Below, in pieces: positions 35,701-44,993 of a stretch of 64,000 nt of DNA (positions are counted from its first letter, which is position 1; every line of letters begins with the position of its first letter). The stretch spans positions 35,864,066-35,928,065 of the forward strand of contig CM036765.1 of assembly GCA_020796225.1 (NCBI GenBank), read 5' to 3'. The translations under genes were made by a program, and so were the position numbers. Below the pieces are notes generated by a model. That model was not told the origin of the DNA, did no database searches, and worked only from the letters and a program-made list of their open reading frames with translations. Source of the DNA: Arion vulgaris. Lineage: Eukaryota; Mollusca; Gastropoda; Stylommatophora; Arionidae.

Positions 35701-38378
35701 AGAACCAAGTTAAATATATGTGTGCCATGAACTTTATTATATGGATCTGAATGCTGGAGAATGACAGAACAAGATATGTTCAAACTCTCCACCTTCCATA
35801 CAACTTGTCTGCAAATGATCTTACATGTGTAATGGCCAAATACTATCTTTAACCAAGAACTGCTTGCACAGTGTCAACAAGACAATATGAGCTCTATCCT
35901 CCAAAAGAGACACTGGAGATGGATCGAACATGGGATCCACATGGAGATAACTGTCATGAAAATTGCACTGAAATGGACACCAGAGGGTAAATGAAAACGT
36001 GGAGGACCTGGAGGAGAACAATTGAACAAGAACTGAAATTAATTAATTAAAACTGGAACACAATAGAGGATGGCCAAGAAAAGGAAAGAATGGTGTCCAT
36101 TTGTTGCTGTCCTGTGCACCAGAGGCGTTGCATGCTAGAGAGATGTGCTTGAGATTAACTGCTGAACACCATGTATTCTTTTCTTGTTTTACAAAATTTG
36201 GATTTTCCATCAACTTCTGGATTTTTGTTTCTTATTAAATAATATGTGAAGTGTGCATTTATGTAATAGTTCAATCTATAGTAGCAGTAAAATAATGATG
36301 CATGTTTGAGAGTTTTCTGATTTGTTCATTGTTTTTTTAAATATATATATATAACTCTAAGGGTAATTCAGCAAGTATCTTGATGAACATTTTTCCAAAA
36401 AAATATTGTAGTTTGGAATCAATAACATTTTACATATTTTTGTATTGACATATCAAATGAGTACGGTGATTATTTGAATTTACCAAAAGCTTCATGTCTT
36501 TTGCGTTCATATTCTTCCATCTGTTTCTTGTCAAACACTTGCTGATCAATTGCCTGCTTGTCAATCTGTCAACACATAAGCAAAGTAAAGATTATTTGTA
36601 CAGTTATCAAGATATGCAACTGTTGTGTCTACTTTTTGTTTTCTTTGAAACCCTTTGAGATATATAGGGAAATGCAGTGTTTGGCCCGTATTTGTCATTG
36701 ACTAATCACACGATGGGTGATGTGGTCATTATCATGGCGCCTTCTTTACTTCCCAGTGCTTTTTTTGGTACTCAATTGAGGCTGGGTCAACCTGAGGGCC
36801 GCTAAGATCTGAAAAATATTCTATGCCCACTGTGGAATTGAACCCGGACCACTATCCTAAGAAGAGAGTTCACTAACAGCTACGTAACTGCGGCTTACTA
36901 CAATCTACTTACCCAAAGTTATTGTTAAACAACATGATGATGAGATTCAACAACAGTCATGGGTAAACTTACTATAATTATGTTTTGCTGACTTAAATAT
37001 GTGTTTTCCTCTCCATAATCAAATGACATGCTTTGTCATCTCCTATTTAATGACGTATTTCTATTCTTGCAAGTTTATGTAGTTATTATAATTTTATAAT
37101 TACTTGTGGTTTGGTAGCTGGCGTCCAGCACATATCCTCGTACTTTCTTATCGGAGCTTGGAATCAGCAGTGGACGATGACAAAAGCAAGTGGTTTATGG
37201 TTGAAAACAGAATAATGCAACGTTATATTTCATTTCCACTAATGTTCGGAGTGGTCATTGACTTGGTGATGAGAAAATGTTGCAGGGTCAAAAAACTGGC
37301 ATCAATTTGGGGAAGGTGGGGGAGGAGACAACTGGAAACTTGGATTTTGCAAATGATATTGCATTGTAAAGAAGCAACAACCAATGTATGCACAGAACAA
37401 CAGACAATTTATCATCTATTGTGCTAAATGTTAGGACTTAAAATGATAAATCTAGAGCTGTAAACCTATGTTGATAGCAATTTTGATTGCACAAGAAATA
37501 CAAAATAAAATTGTCAAAGCAACATCAGCTTTTAAAGGTCTAAATAAAATACATAACTCCAAGTTATATAGTTTTAAAACTAAATTACGAATTTTCAATG
37601 CCAATGTTGCTATTAATCCTAATAAATATCAGGGAGTGTTGTTGGAAAATGACAAAAGATACAGACAGGAAGTTGAGTGCAATTAAAAGTAGATGTTTAA
37701 AAAACAATGAACATAAAATGGAAAGAATGCAAAAAATATGATGAAAGAGAAATTCCTGGTGACAACTGTTGTAAGAAAGAGAAAATAGGTATATGGTTGT
37801 CATACTTTGAGAAGAAATGAACAAAAAGGCATTTAAGTGGGAGGCAAATGGTTCCACAAACAGAAGGATGCCATGGGAAACCATGGAATGAACTTTACTC
37901 AGAGAGACGAAAAATATTGGGCTCAGTTCTATAAGAGAGATTGTAAGAGGTGCCTTGGCTAGATATCAGATATGGAGAAATTGCGTGAAGGTCCAATATA
38001 ATGTTTAGAACTCGAAACCAAAGAGAACTGGCTGATGATACAAATAAAAACGAGAAAATTGAAGTACTTTGGTCTTGGACATATAAAGAGACACGAAGTG
38101 TTGGAGAAGAGCACCGTGACAGGAGGAACGTGAAAAATAGCGTACATAGCATATACAAAATATATTGAGATTATTTAGGCATCATATGCTAATATATAAT
38201 ATAGACTTATTATATGATTACTCAGTCGTCTACTGGTCTGAGTCCATAAACTAAAACTTACCCCAATCTGTCGGACTTTAGAGTTGAATATTCTCGTTTT
38301 CCTCTCTTCTTCCATAGCGCGGCGGCGTTCTATAGCCGCCGCTTGTTTGTAGTCTACGGGCAAATCAAGTTTATACAT
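28142..38378 (-). CDS. RIBC2: RIB43A-like microtubule inner protein, six exons
   Basis: RIB43A proteins sit inside the A-tubule of ciliary doublet microtubules and stabilise the protofilament ribbon. Exons 38262-38378, 36484-36565, 34087-34337, 32405-32617, 30699-30926 and 28142-28387 join in phase to 1137 nt (378 codons plus stop; human RIBC2 has about 380). Diagnostic blocks occur in family order: REWDLYDPDALKKDKPAR and ISGMQKFCGEDLN (exon 3), a charged coiled coil with RKKFQNEQ (exon 4), SAFGPHRVITNRWKGMS (exon 5), and VYTNPPTAAYFMQFNTTTR at the end. These match RIBC2 better than RIBC1 as I recall the two. One problem: exon 6 has an in-frame TGA at 28349-28351 with conserved residues in other frames around it. 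The gene may be damaged, or the sequence locally wrong. Expression is expected in ciliated or flagellated cells. Confidence 0.93.
28490..28745 (-). mobile_element. SINE family 2 copy in RIBC2 intron 5
   Basis: Full-length minus-strand copy with a ttcttctttcttctttgtg left end, cgttctttacgaccaattg, taaacgcatagacatctata and a ccccggtatccactcgggcgg head. Confidence 0.78.
28800..29310. repeat. Degenerate minisatellite of gactacttgct-type units
   Basis: About 20 imperfect copies of a ~22-26 bp unit like cttgtgactacttgctattt, with a higher-order alternation of gacttgtaactagttg and gtcttgtgactacttg units. It lies in RIBC2 intron 5. Confidence 0.75.
29515..29640 (+). repeat. AT-tract-associated repeat, copy 1, with perfect hairpin
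   Basis: It starts gcgagttgccctgaac and contains gcaggta and the perfect 16-bp inverted repeat ctttgtaacgtataac / gttatacgttacaaag (29568-29583 and 29608-29623). It runs straight into an (AT)n tract. Related copies: 44395-44480 and 53660-53775. Confidence 0.7.
29641..29730. repeat. (AT)n microsatellite, ~90 bp
   Basis: Pure alternating AT run. Its apparent open frame is an artefact of the repeat. Confidence 0.95.
29731..30062. other. Intron sequence without recognised features
   Basis: AT-rich intron 5 sequence of RIBC2 between the AT tract and a SINE. Confidence 0.4.
30073..30325 (-). mobile_element. SINE family 1 with 10-bp TSD
   Basis: The TSD atgtagaaat lies at 30063-30072 and 30326-30335. 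Minus-strand copy with core and head present. The (GAA)n tail is reduced to cttcaaacgctcc on the plus strand. Confidence 0.85.
30336..30698. other. Intron 5 sequence of RIBC2
   Basis: Nothing recognised between the SINE and exon 5. Confidence 0.4.
30699..30926 (-). CDS. RIBC2: RIBC2 coding exon 5
   Basis: 76 codons (residues 222-297). It begins NNERREREQLKRQQ, continues DDNMTEIANHIFGDILTENP and SAFGPHRVITNRWKGMS, and ends RAENE. The middle block is the most diagnostic RIB43A signature. Both splice sites are canonical. Confidence 0.96.
31080..31230. repeat. Low-copy repeat, partner of 56300-56420
   Basis: The block ggttgtccactcttgccg ... gccagggccagatcagtc recurs as ggctgtccactcttgccg ... 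gaggccagatgagtc near 56330-56395. Family unknown. Confidence 0.5.
31340..32275 (+). mobile_element. LINE 3' half with RT catalytic box
   Basis: Consecutive frames give NKLLFADDQSIIYNN (RT catalytic box, FADD), MKINTSKTEVMTISR, FKYLSSIFTADGKMD, then CEMRCLQKAVN and KWFGHLMRMEPHLLPS with ARGRPRTRWIDNISESLRKR. These are standard order for the RT C-terminus and tail of an APE-type non-LTR element. Several frame breaks. It lies in RIBC2 intron 4 on the opposite strand. Confidence 0.8.
32405..32617 (-). CDS. RIBC2: RIBC2 coding exon 4
   Basis: 71 codons (residues 151-221), a highly charged coiled coil from ARKKFQNEQA through DRLYDLKQKELDLRAI to ASYNDAL. Acceptor caacag and donor gtaatt. Confidence 0.94.
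32855..33050 (+). mobile_element. SINE family 6, head-truncated
   Basis: A B-box-like cggttcaattcc, then ggcgtggaatatttttcc, cacccagcctcaattgggta and gaccacatcacacattgtgt. The reverse of the fuller copy at 36680-36905. Confidence 0.7.
33210..33440 (-). mobile_element. LINE C-terminal tail
   Basis: The minus strand reads GLRWTADGK(R)RPGHPNGN-type text, an RWTxDGKRxxGRP tail common to many LINEs, in broken frames. Confidence 0.5.
33650..33915 (-). mobile_element. LINE C-terminal zinc-knuckle fragment
   Basis: The minus strand reads LKEGHCSFRAQLRRMGLRDS, ACTCGAPKQSPAHILP, the CxC...H...C knuckle and preceding helix of RNase H-type non-LTR elements. Embedded in RIBC2 intron 3. Confidence 0.65.
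34087..34337 (-). CDS. RIBC2: RIBC2 coding exon 3
   Basis: Residues 67-150. It holds LEKRQENDLRALNQAIDEF, the conserved REWDLYDPDALKKDKPAR and ISGMQKFCGEDLN. The donor gtacag follows DLNGK directly and the acceptor is aatcag. Confidence 0.96.
34425..34835. repeat. ~40-bp tandem repeat split by a SINE
   Basis: Units like acagtctaacacagtgttcatattctagatacacat lie on both sides of the SINE at 34508-34722, about four imperfect copies in all. The array existed before the SINE landed. Confidence 0.7.
34508..34722 (-). mobile_element. SINE family 3 with 12-bp TSD
   Basis: The TSD tctaacacagat lies at 34496-34507 and 34723-34734. On the plus strand it starts with poly-T, then gatccagaagcacttgagct, and ends gtgcaggcgggcacc, so the insertion is reversed. 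The B box is visible as ggaattgaacccg. Confidence 0.88.
34950..36120 (+). mobile_element. Decayed LINE, RT C-terminus and tail
   Basis: Scattered plus-strand pieces: ARDLITDMDINKV, TWKLVKQL-like text, then LYGSECW-like text, LSTFHTTCLQMIL, PKETLEMDRTW and WTPEGK. It runs parallel to 8680-9110 and to the end of the element at 48926-51329. Many stops. Confidence 0.6.
36484..36565 (-). CDS. RIBC2: RIBC2 coding exon 2 (82 bp)
   Basis: Residues 40-66 plus one base, IDKQAIDQQVFDKKQ then MEEYERKRHEAF, aligning with the Q-V-x-D-x-K region of RIBC2. It is short and lies outside any long open frame. Phase supports it on both sides. Confidence 0.93.
36680..36905 (-). mobile_element. SINE family 6, full copy
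   Basis: On the minus strand: a gttacgtagctgttagtg A-box-like head, B box gggttcaattccac, gaatatttttcagatcttag and ctcaattgagtacc, ending near caaatacgggc. It lies in RIBC2 intron 1. Confidence 0.75.
37100..38155 (+). mobile_element. Decayed LINE in RIBC2 intron 1
   Basis: A 107-codon frame carries FPLMFGVVIDLVMRKC and, in another frame, LGFANDIAL (decayed RT box). Downstream are INLSR-less remnants of the YGCEAW family and a KEKIGIW region. Heavily frameshifted. Confidence 0.6.
38262..38378 (-). CDS. RIBC2: RIBC2 coding exon 1 with start codon
   Basis: 39 codons: MYKLDLPVDYKQAAAIERRR then EEERKTRIFNSKVRQIG. This matches the D-x-x-x-A-x-x-x-R-R ... R-x-F-N-x-x-x-R-x-I-G N-terminus of the family. 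Donor gtaagt at 38256-38261. The ATG is the only in-frame start near the conserved block. Confidence 0.94.
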
Positions 38379-38815
38379 TTTTATGCCTTCAAAGTGATTT
38401 CAAAATGTTAAACACTATGATTTTGCTCTGTAGACAGTTCCTGCGGCCAACTTGTAATCCGTTGTCAAGAGTATACACTCGTCGTTATGGTGCGGTGTAA
38501 ATATTTTTGCTATTCTTATTGGTTTATAATTAGAACCCGTCTTTTTAAAAATGCAGCTAACGAAAATTATTAGTTCCAGACGAATTCAACAATTTGTATC
38601 TTTAAATTTAAATTAAATTCTTTAATATTGTATATTTATTTAACATCATAAAGTTGTGCGAATAGCAACTATCGATTATTCAAATACCTATCGTTGCCAG
38701 TATCCGATAATCACATATGATAGGAAAAAGCATACGCCATACGCTACTTGACCACTACTAGATACGAAGCAAAAATTAAAAGAAAACTTTCTACATATCA
38801 TGAGTTGTATTGCAG
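38379..38815. promoter_or_regulatory. RIBC2: Presumed RIBC2 promoter region
   Basis: About 430 bp upstream of the RIBC2 start with no repeat recognised. A catttttatgcc-type AT element lies just before the ATG. I could not find a full RFX X-box, only a gttgcc half-site near 38693. Its role as promoter is inferred from position. Confidence 0.3.
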
Positions 38816-38819
38816 AATA

Positions 38820-38910
38820 CGGTGTTGGGCCCGTATTTTTCAATAACCATCGTCACACGGTGAGTGGTGTGGTCAACCTCTAGGGTAGGACACAACGAAA
38901 AACGTGACGA
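38820..38910 (-). mobile_element. SINE family 6, 3' fragment
   Basis: Shares gggcccgtatttttcaat and gtcacacggtgagtggtgtgg with 36680-36905, without the head. Confidence 0.55.
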
Positions 38911-38969
38911 TTGTAGGGCATAGGCAAGATGTCCCGCCTCTGGAACCGCCATGCTCAAATCATCAGTTA

Positions 38970-39400
38970 CATCCTAAATTCACCTTCTTCGTGGTCTTTC
39001 ACCTCTATTTGTTGAGATGCCTCCTTCTATAATTGTCTTCTTGTTTGTTTGTTTGTTATGTAAGAGATTAAAACCTCTTTAAGCCGAGGCATGCCCCTTT
39101 CAACATAAGAACGAATATGAACAATAAGAATTGACTCCTTTTGGACAATCCAATAGTTTGTTAACCAAGTCTGTTACGGTCTTATCCAACTCGTTGTGTC
39201 TTTTTATATGTCCAAAATATTTCAATTTTATCATTTTTTGGTAGCATCAGTCAGTTTTCTTGATTCTGGGTTTTTTTTCTGGATATATCTATTTTTTCTT
39301 TTCTATCCATGATATACTGAAGACTTTTTCTACAGCAGTTATATTCACACGCACATATGTTTTCTATTGCTTTGTTAATGTTAATCTACTAACTAATATA
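38970..39400 (-). mobile_element. Degenerate LINE C-terminal fragment
   Basis: Colinear with 700-1060 (tttcaattttatcatttttt, agttttcttgattctgggtt, atgatatactgaagactttt). Same decayed YGCEAW family. A small insertion near 39050-39170 resembles 46975-47060. Confidence 0.6.
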
Positions 39401-40092
39401 TACTGAGCGCTTAACACTAGCAACAGAACAAATATTATTCTTGTAACTGGTAATGGTCACGTTTTCTTCATCATACTTTTTACTTACAGACCAAAACATT
39501 ATCTAGTATTCAAGTAATTAGTCATAACAATAACACAATTCTGTTTAAATCTTAAAGTTTTAATAAAAGTCTTTCACAGCAACATCAGTTTAGTTTAGGT
39601 TAGTCTTCGGATCACTATCACTGCACGTCGAACAAATTAGTCCATAAGTGCTCCGATCTCTCCCTCAGTATGTCCATCAGCGTGTGGCGACTAACGACAC
39701 CGGTTCTTTGTTGGTTTACAATTCTTCTTTGTCTGCCAGCATAGCGTTCTTGTCGAGCTACACCACACTTAACTTTGAGTTCTTGCAGTCTGTTTAGAGT
39801 TGTAGATTCACCGCTATTACGTGAATCACGTAACATCATGTCAACATCAGTATGACAACCAAGCAGATCAAACATGCGCTACATATATTTCGTGGGACAT
39901 ATCGACATGTGAACGATAGAAGAGATGTCTACATTCATAATGGCAAACCTGAATATCAAAGACAACATCAGTAACCTTACAAGAAAATATAAGATCGAAA
40001 TTTTCCAAATTCATAACAAAACATGCTACTAAATAATTACAAGAACATAATTGAGCAGGAAATTCAAGACTCGCAGATGTGTACAGGTCATC
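39400..40092. other. Unassigned sequence with an 85-codon minus frame
   Basis: A minus frame at 39618-39875 (LNRLQELKVKCGVARQERYA ...) has no domain I recognise. Its left end (ctccgatctctccctcagta) recurs loosely near 18700 and 62030, so it is probably a repeat remnant. Confidence 0.35.
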
Positions 40093-40100
40093 ATGAAACT

Positions 40101-40265
40101 CAGTGGCGGCTCGTAGTCATTTTTATTGGTGGGGCCAGACACAAAGTTTCGGCAAAAAATAATGGTTTTGGAGTATTTACTATTATTGATCTATTCCAGA
40201 AGTTTTCCCCTTTCGATGATTGGTGGGGCCAGGCCCCACTGGCCCTTAATGACGAGTCGCCCCTG
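40101..40265. mobile_element. hAT-like MITE A, copy 1, 165 bp
   Basis: A perfect 8-bp TSD, atgaaact, at 40093-40100 and 40266-40273. The ends are inverted: cagtggcggctcgtagtcat against a right end whose complement is caggggcgactcgtcattaa. An 8-bp TSD with CAG termini is the hAT signature. Non-coding. Confidence 0.92.
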
Positions 40266-40419
40266 ATGAAACTGTTGATAACCATCTTTTCTTGTGAAAC
40301 TTTGGATGATGGGAGAAATATTTCAGAAATATTACCACCGTACACAGCAAACTGCAGACCAGGAAACATCTACCACATATTGCTACACAAGGATCGAATC
40401 ATTATCTACGGGGCAAAGT

Positions 40420-40735
40420 AGACGTTTTTTTCGTGATTTTGCGATTGTATAGTCATTACAAATTTGAATTCTGCATTTTAATTCATCTTATGCCCATCTT
40501 ACACGATCCATTTTTTCATCAATTTTCTATTTCATGTTTATAATCATTTGAACATTGACCATGTATGACATAAATATATATATATACGTTTTCTATGTCA
40601 AAGTGAAAATAGAGCATGTGTATATATATATGGGGGCGTTGGAAAACTGTTATAATGGAGGGGGACGTTACAAAGTTTATGCCGTGCAAAGTGGGCGGTG
40701 GGCCGTAACAAATTGTGAATCTATGGTCTATATCA
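40420..40735. mobile_element. hAT-like MITE B, 5'-truncated copy
   Basis: Colinear with 48185-48500: cgtgattttgcgattg, aatttgaattctgcatttta, atcttatgcccatcttacac, gggggcgttgg, aatctatgg. The left third is missing. Confidence 0.75.
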
Positions 40736-41250
40736 TCGTTTTGGCAGATACCGATTAGAAATAAAGAGCAGAATAGGGCAAGCAAAAACATCGTTCCAGA
40801 AAATGAGAAGCATTATATGCAACAAGTCCTTGTCAATTTTGATCAGAATGCGAGTTATTCAGTGCTACATAGAACCAATACTGACATACAGACGCGAGTC
40901 ATGGACACTGAATATACAGATCAAAAAATCTCTTAGGGCCACAGAGATGTGGTTTTACAGAAGAATGATGAGAATCCCATGGACTGCTAAATGACACATG
41001 TTGAGGTGCTGAATGAGATCAAGACACCGAGAAAGCTTATCATCAATATAAGAAAGAGACAGTCATCATTTTTCGGGCATGTGATGAGGAGGGAGGTTTA
41101 GAACACATCGTGACAACCGGTAAAATCGAGGGTAGACGAGACAGAGAGAGAGAGAAAATATTGGATAGCCTGACTTCATGGCACGGTAGAGCGTCAACAT
41201 CTGAGTTGGTAGCAAACACCAAAGACAGAGATTTGTAGAAATCCGTGATA
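40736..41250 (+). mobile_element. LINE 3' fragment
   Basis: Overlapping frames give ASKNIVPENEKHY, IICNKSLSILIRMRVIQCYI, EPILTYRRESWTL, TEMWFYRRMMRIPWTAK, FSGM-type and GLEHI-type tail text. This is the post-RT region of an RTE-like or related APE LINE. At least three frame breaks. Confidence 0.75.
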
Positions 41251-41257
41251 ACGATGA

Positions 41258-41310
41258 TCTTCTTCTCTGCGTTCGTTCTTTACGACCAATTTCAATCACT
41301 CTTAGAGATA
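41258..41310 (-). mobile_element. SINE family 2, tail fragment
   Basis: Only the (GAA)n end and gttcgttctttacgaccaat remain, ending at aatcactctt. Confidence 0.6.
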
Positions 41311-41604
41311 ATGATGATGATGATATCATCGTTTAGTGCTCATCTGTCTGTACCACATATAATTAAGAATATAAAAACAATACTGATCTAAAAGCTAACA
41401 AAACAGTCTTATATTATCAAAGTCCATAAGTCTTTGTCAGAAGCAAACACTGAACAAGTTCAACAATGATATATAAACAGAAATATGAATAACTGAGATG
41501 AGGCTACTTCATGGACTGGGGAAATCTATAGACAATATTTTGCAAATAATAAAGAAAGAAAAGTACCCGTTTTCATCCCATGAAGTATATTGTAGGTTAC
41601 TGTG

Positions 41605-41840
41605 TTAAGTCAGTATTTTTCTGTGACCAGCGACACACGATGCGTGATGTGGTCAACAATACTCCTGTCGTATTTACTTTTCAGTGTTGTGTTTCTCTGA
41701 TATCCAATTGAGACTGGGTCGTCCTGAGAGCAGTTACAGCCGCAACAGATGTCGCTGACAGTGTGAAATCTGATCCTGAGACCACACGTATACGAAGCTA
41801 TTTCACTCTTTACTACGTTATCGCGGCTCCTGTTGTAGAA
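41605..41840 (-). mobile_element. SINE family 6 copy
   Basis: Minus-strand order as in 36680-36905: cagtatttttctgtgacc, gcgtgatgtggtcaac and ccaattgagactgggtcg, with a B-box-like region and head partly decayed. Confidence 0.65.
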
Positions 41841-41851
41841 TGCATTACAAG

Positions 41852-42017
41852 CAGTGGCGGCTCGTGCTCATTTTTGTTGGTGGGGCCAGACAAAAATTTC
41901 CGAAAAATCATGGTTTTGGGTTATGTTATATTTTAATTTATAAAGTAATAAGTACACGTTACACTTTATTTTTGGTGGGGTTTGGCCCCAATGGCTCTTA
42001 ATGACGAGTCGCCACTG
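41852..42017. mobile_element. hAT-like MITE A, copy 2, 166 bp
   Basis: A perfect 8-bp TSD, attacaag, at 41844-41851 and 42018-42025. It has the same termini as 40101-40265 (cagtggcggctcgt and, inverted, cagtggcgactcgt) and a diverged centre. Confidence 0.92.
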
Positions 42018-42025
42018 ATTACAAG

Positions 42026-42404
42026 TCATTTAGTGTACTTGTGTTGTGTTATGTGGACCGATAGAAAAACGGCGAAAGACTGTGATGTCCATACTCGTTG
42101 AAGTACGTCATTTAGTATCTATTTTGCTGGGCGTATACTTCCCTGTTCTGTTCATATACAGGATCTACGAATACTCATCATGGAATAATAGATAGGCTAC
42201 CCAAACAAAGTATATACCCCACATGTGTTCGGTCAAATCCAGCTAGTTGAAAGTGTCAGAAGCGGTATGTTTATACAGTAGGTCCGACGATAATTCTCAA
42301 AGCTAACCAAAACTAAGAAATTCTAGATACCCACTGACAGATGTGTGATTGAAAAATGGGTTGTCTCGGAAAATAAGCATCGAATGTAAATGCATAAATG
42401 CAGC
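42026..42404. other. Spacer with a low-copy repeat
   Basis: 42230-42310 resembles 22190-22310 (agctagttgaaagtgtcag ... gacgataattct). Nothing else recognised. Confidence 0.4.
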
Positions 42405-42850
42405 TCATTGTCATATATATCGTACCCACTACCCTACTCCTCACTATAACATTACCCCCATTTACATATTACTCCCAGCTCCCTATTACTTCCAACTCCA
42501 CTATAACTTTTCCCTCTTGTATCACTCCCCTGTAATATGTCCCGAATATGAGATACTGAGCCAAACTCACTGGTCTAGTGAAATAACTTTGCAAATAAAA
42601 CTTCATGAACCTCTTTGTGAGATACAAAAGACAGTGATGTTTACACAAGAGACAAATTTTAATATGTAGACACTATTTCAACCAACGAAAGGAAGGAAGG
42701 ACTTCTGATTCCTGTAATACTCTCTACTCCCATATTACTTCCATCTCCAGTATAACATCTCACTTATGTATTACTCACCAATACTGTATTACTCTTGACT
42801 ACGATATTACCCCCTACCCTCTGCACTATTTATCTCCTTTACTCATTGAA
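42405..42850. repeat. Degenerate tattactcccatctccac-type simple repeat
   Basis: Two patches (about 42415-42545 and 42705-42845) of pyrimidine-rich units such as tattactcccagctccc and actataac, separated by unique DNA. Confidence 0.6.
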
Positions 42851-42859
42851 GGGAAAAAA

Positions 42860-43112
42860 TACTAAAACTACGTAGGTCATATAATGAGAATGTAATCAAA
42901 TCTGATACCATCACCCACATATAGCAGTCAATAACACATCTTCAAGGCACGAGATAGACCGTCAATGAAGTAGATCGATTACATCACATAGATCCTGCTA
43001 CAACGTGGACCAATAGTTACATACAGAAAACATCTGGCCCACGATTTAAATCAAAAACACAAAAAACTACAGTTCTTCACGGCAAATGTGGCTATAATAA
43101 AATAAAACTCAT
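42860..43112 (+). mobile_element. LINE 3' tail
   Basis: Decayed plus-strand text with GHIMRM-like, IDYIT and LQFFTANVAIIK remnants. The last piece is shared with the tail at 32225-32265 (FMANVVKIR). Confidence 0.5.
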
Positions 43113-43129
43113 TGGTTGTGTTATCTTTA

Positions 43130-43470
43130 GGTTATCATTCTTCTTCTTCACCCTTCGTCACTAGGGAGGCAAAGGTCCACAACCAAGCCCGCCTGCCCAA
43201 GACCATCTTTTCTACATCTTTCCACTCTCTCCCCATTTTCTTGCCATCGGGTCGTTTCATGAGTCCCTCCTTGATGCTGGTTACTTCTTCTTCCTCGGGT
43301 GGCGAGCTATGAAATTTCTTGGTTGTAGTTTCTATAGCTATCTAGTGTTTTTTTATGGCTTGGGGTAGCTAGCCCCACGCCCAATCTCATTATCCACCTC
43401 TTACGACATGCGTGGCAGGTAACAGTGGTTCTATTATCTACACCCCTAATTTGGGCCCACTAGGCGTTAC
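43130..43470 (-). mobile_element. SINE family 2-like composite
   Basis: The right part (cttacgacatgcgtggcagg, taacagtggttctatt, ccctaatttgggcccac) is a clear family 2 head on the minus strand. The left part (ttcttcttcttcacccttcg ...) differs from family 2, so this may be a subfamily with another 3' region. Confidence 0.55.
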
Positions 43471-43737
43471 GTTATCATATCCATTAATATTTGTTTCAAG
43501 TTTACAGCTGCACTTAAGCTTGAGGATTATATCATGTACACGTAAGACTCATTATATTGAATGCTTTCGATAATATCGAGTGAAAATTGGGGGGGGAAGC
43601 TGCAGTTCCACTGTGATACACGAGCCGCCACTGCCTGTCTCAATGTATGAAATTCGATCTGGTAATATTGTCTTGCAACATAGTATTAATTTGTTTAAAG
43701 GTTTCTGCTTATTCAACCTTATTGTTTTCTTCACACA

Positions 43738-43832
43738 CACGTGCGCGCGCACACACACTCACGCACACGCACAAATATATACACACACACACGCCCACAC
43801 ACACATACACACACACACAAGCACACACAAAA
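43738..43832. repeat. (CA)n-rich microsatellite
   Basis: Imperfect CA/CG run, cacacacgtgcgcgcgcaca to caagcacacacaaaac. The ORFs over it are repeat artefacts. Confidence 0.9.
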
Positions 43833-43986
43833 CACGCATGCAAAGCTGTATAGGTTGCTTGTCATAACTCTCGTTGTAGAGTACAGTTAGCAGTGTCATT
43901 GCTATTTTATTCTCAAACGTGGCAGAAATGTCCAGACTACAAGAATATGAAAAAAAGCAAAACTGCACAATCATAATTATAAACAT

Positions 43987-44255
43987 CGGTGGTCTCTGTG
44001 GCTAAGTAGTTAAGTCCTTGCTTTGCTAGTCGACGGTCGTGGGTTTGAATCCGGACTGCGCCGTTCTGTTCCCGAATGCATTTTTCCAGATACCCCTAGG
44101 ATTGTTGCTGGAGCTAAGGAATTCGTGTTTAACGCAATACTCTCGGCAGGTGGCGTGCCATTTCTGCGGTGAGGGACCGAGCCATATTGGGTAAATCCGG
44201 TGTAATGAAGTCAATCCTTCGGCTTAAATCCTCCCCTCCCCACCTTAAAAATCAA
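43987..44255 (+). mobile_element. SINE family 4 with 9-bp TSD
   Basis: The TSD tataaacat lies at 43978-43986 and 44256-44264. The tRNA-like head is ctctgtggctaagtagttaa with B box gggtttgaatccg. The body includes ctaggattgttgctggagct. Confidence 0.88.
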
Positions 44256-44394
44256 TATAAACATTATTATGACAATTACTCTGCAAAACCTCAGAAAAAT
44301 GATTAATAATACAGACAAAATAAATAATGAATGTAAAGCGAACATATAAAATATGTTCAATGTGCATGTAACTGTTTATGATGTATATATATAT

Positions 44395-44505
44395 GGACGA
44401 GTTGCCCAGGATAGAAAGGTATTGAGAAATTGCTTGCAGGCGCTGTGTAACGTATAACGGTACGAAAATAGTTGTTATATAATATATATATATATATATA
44501 CAAAC
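44395..44505 (+). repeat. AT-tract-associated repeat, copy 2
   Basis: acgagttgcccaggatagaa, ttgcaggcgctgtgtaacg and tataacggtacg are followed within 30 bp by an (AT)n tract (about 44480-44500), as at 29515-29730. Confidence 0.7.
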
Positions 44506-44752
44506 ATATTGCTATATCTACTTGACACTGTGCCGAAGGGCAGGAGCACAAGCACCGCTGGAGCATTGCTGAAGAAAGAAATAGCATATAGTCATAGCAC
44601 ATTTACTTTCATGAAAACCTGTACAACAATCCAGGTAACCTATACGTGTCTACTTCCTTTTTCAAAGCTGTTGGATTTGTTGTTTGACAGAGAAGGGAGA
44701 AAATTAAATGCTAAAAATAAAGGGTAGACAACTCATCTTTATGTGTAGAGAC

Positions 44753-44993
44753 GTATGAGCATGACCTTTTCTATTATAGAGAAGGTCGTGGTATGAGCAT
44801 GACCTTTTCTATTATAGAGAAGGTCGTGGTATGAGCATGACCTTTTCTATTATAGAGAAGGTCGTGGTATGAGCATGACCTTTTCTATTATAGAGAAGGT
44901 CGTGGTATGAGCATGACCTTTTCTATTATAGAGAAGGTCGTGGTATGAGCATGACCTTTTCTATTATAGAGAAGGTCGTGGTATGAGCATGAC
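44753..44993. repeat. 38-bp palindromic satellite, six identical units plus a partial
   Basis: The unit begins gtatgagcatgacctttt. Copies start at 44753, 44791, 44829, 44867, 44905 and 44943 with no differences that I can see, and a 13-bp partial starts at 44981. Within each unit catgacctttt... pairs with ...gagaaggtcgtg, so each monomer can fold into a hairpin. Confidence 0.95.

Noticed and set aside
38690..38715. RFX X-box upstream of RIBC2
   Set aside because: Only a gttgcc half-site is visible. The second half does not match at any allowed spacing.
39618..39875. 85-codon minus frame as a host gene
   Set aside because: No domain, no splice partners, and one end recurs elsewhere in the window.
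44753..44981. Hammerhead ribozyme satellite
   Set aside because: The units lack the conserved ctgatga and gaaa core elements.
44753..44993. CRISPR-like array
   Set aside because: Units are directly adjacent and identical, with no spacers, in an animal genome. It is a satellite.
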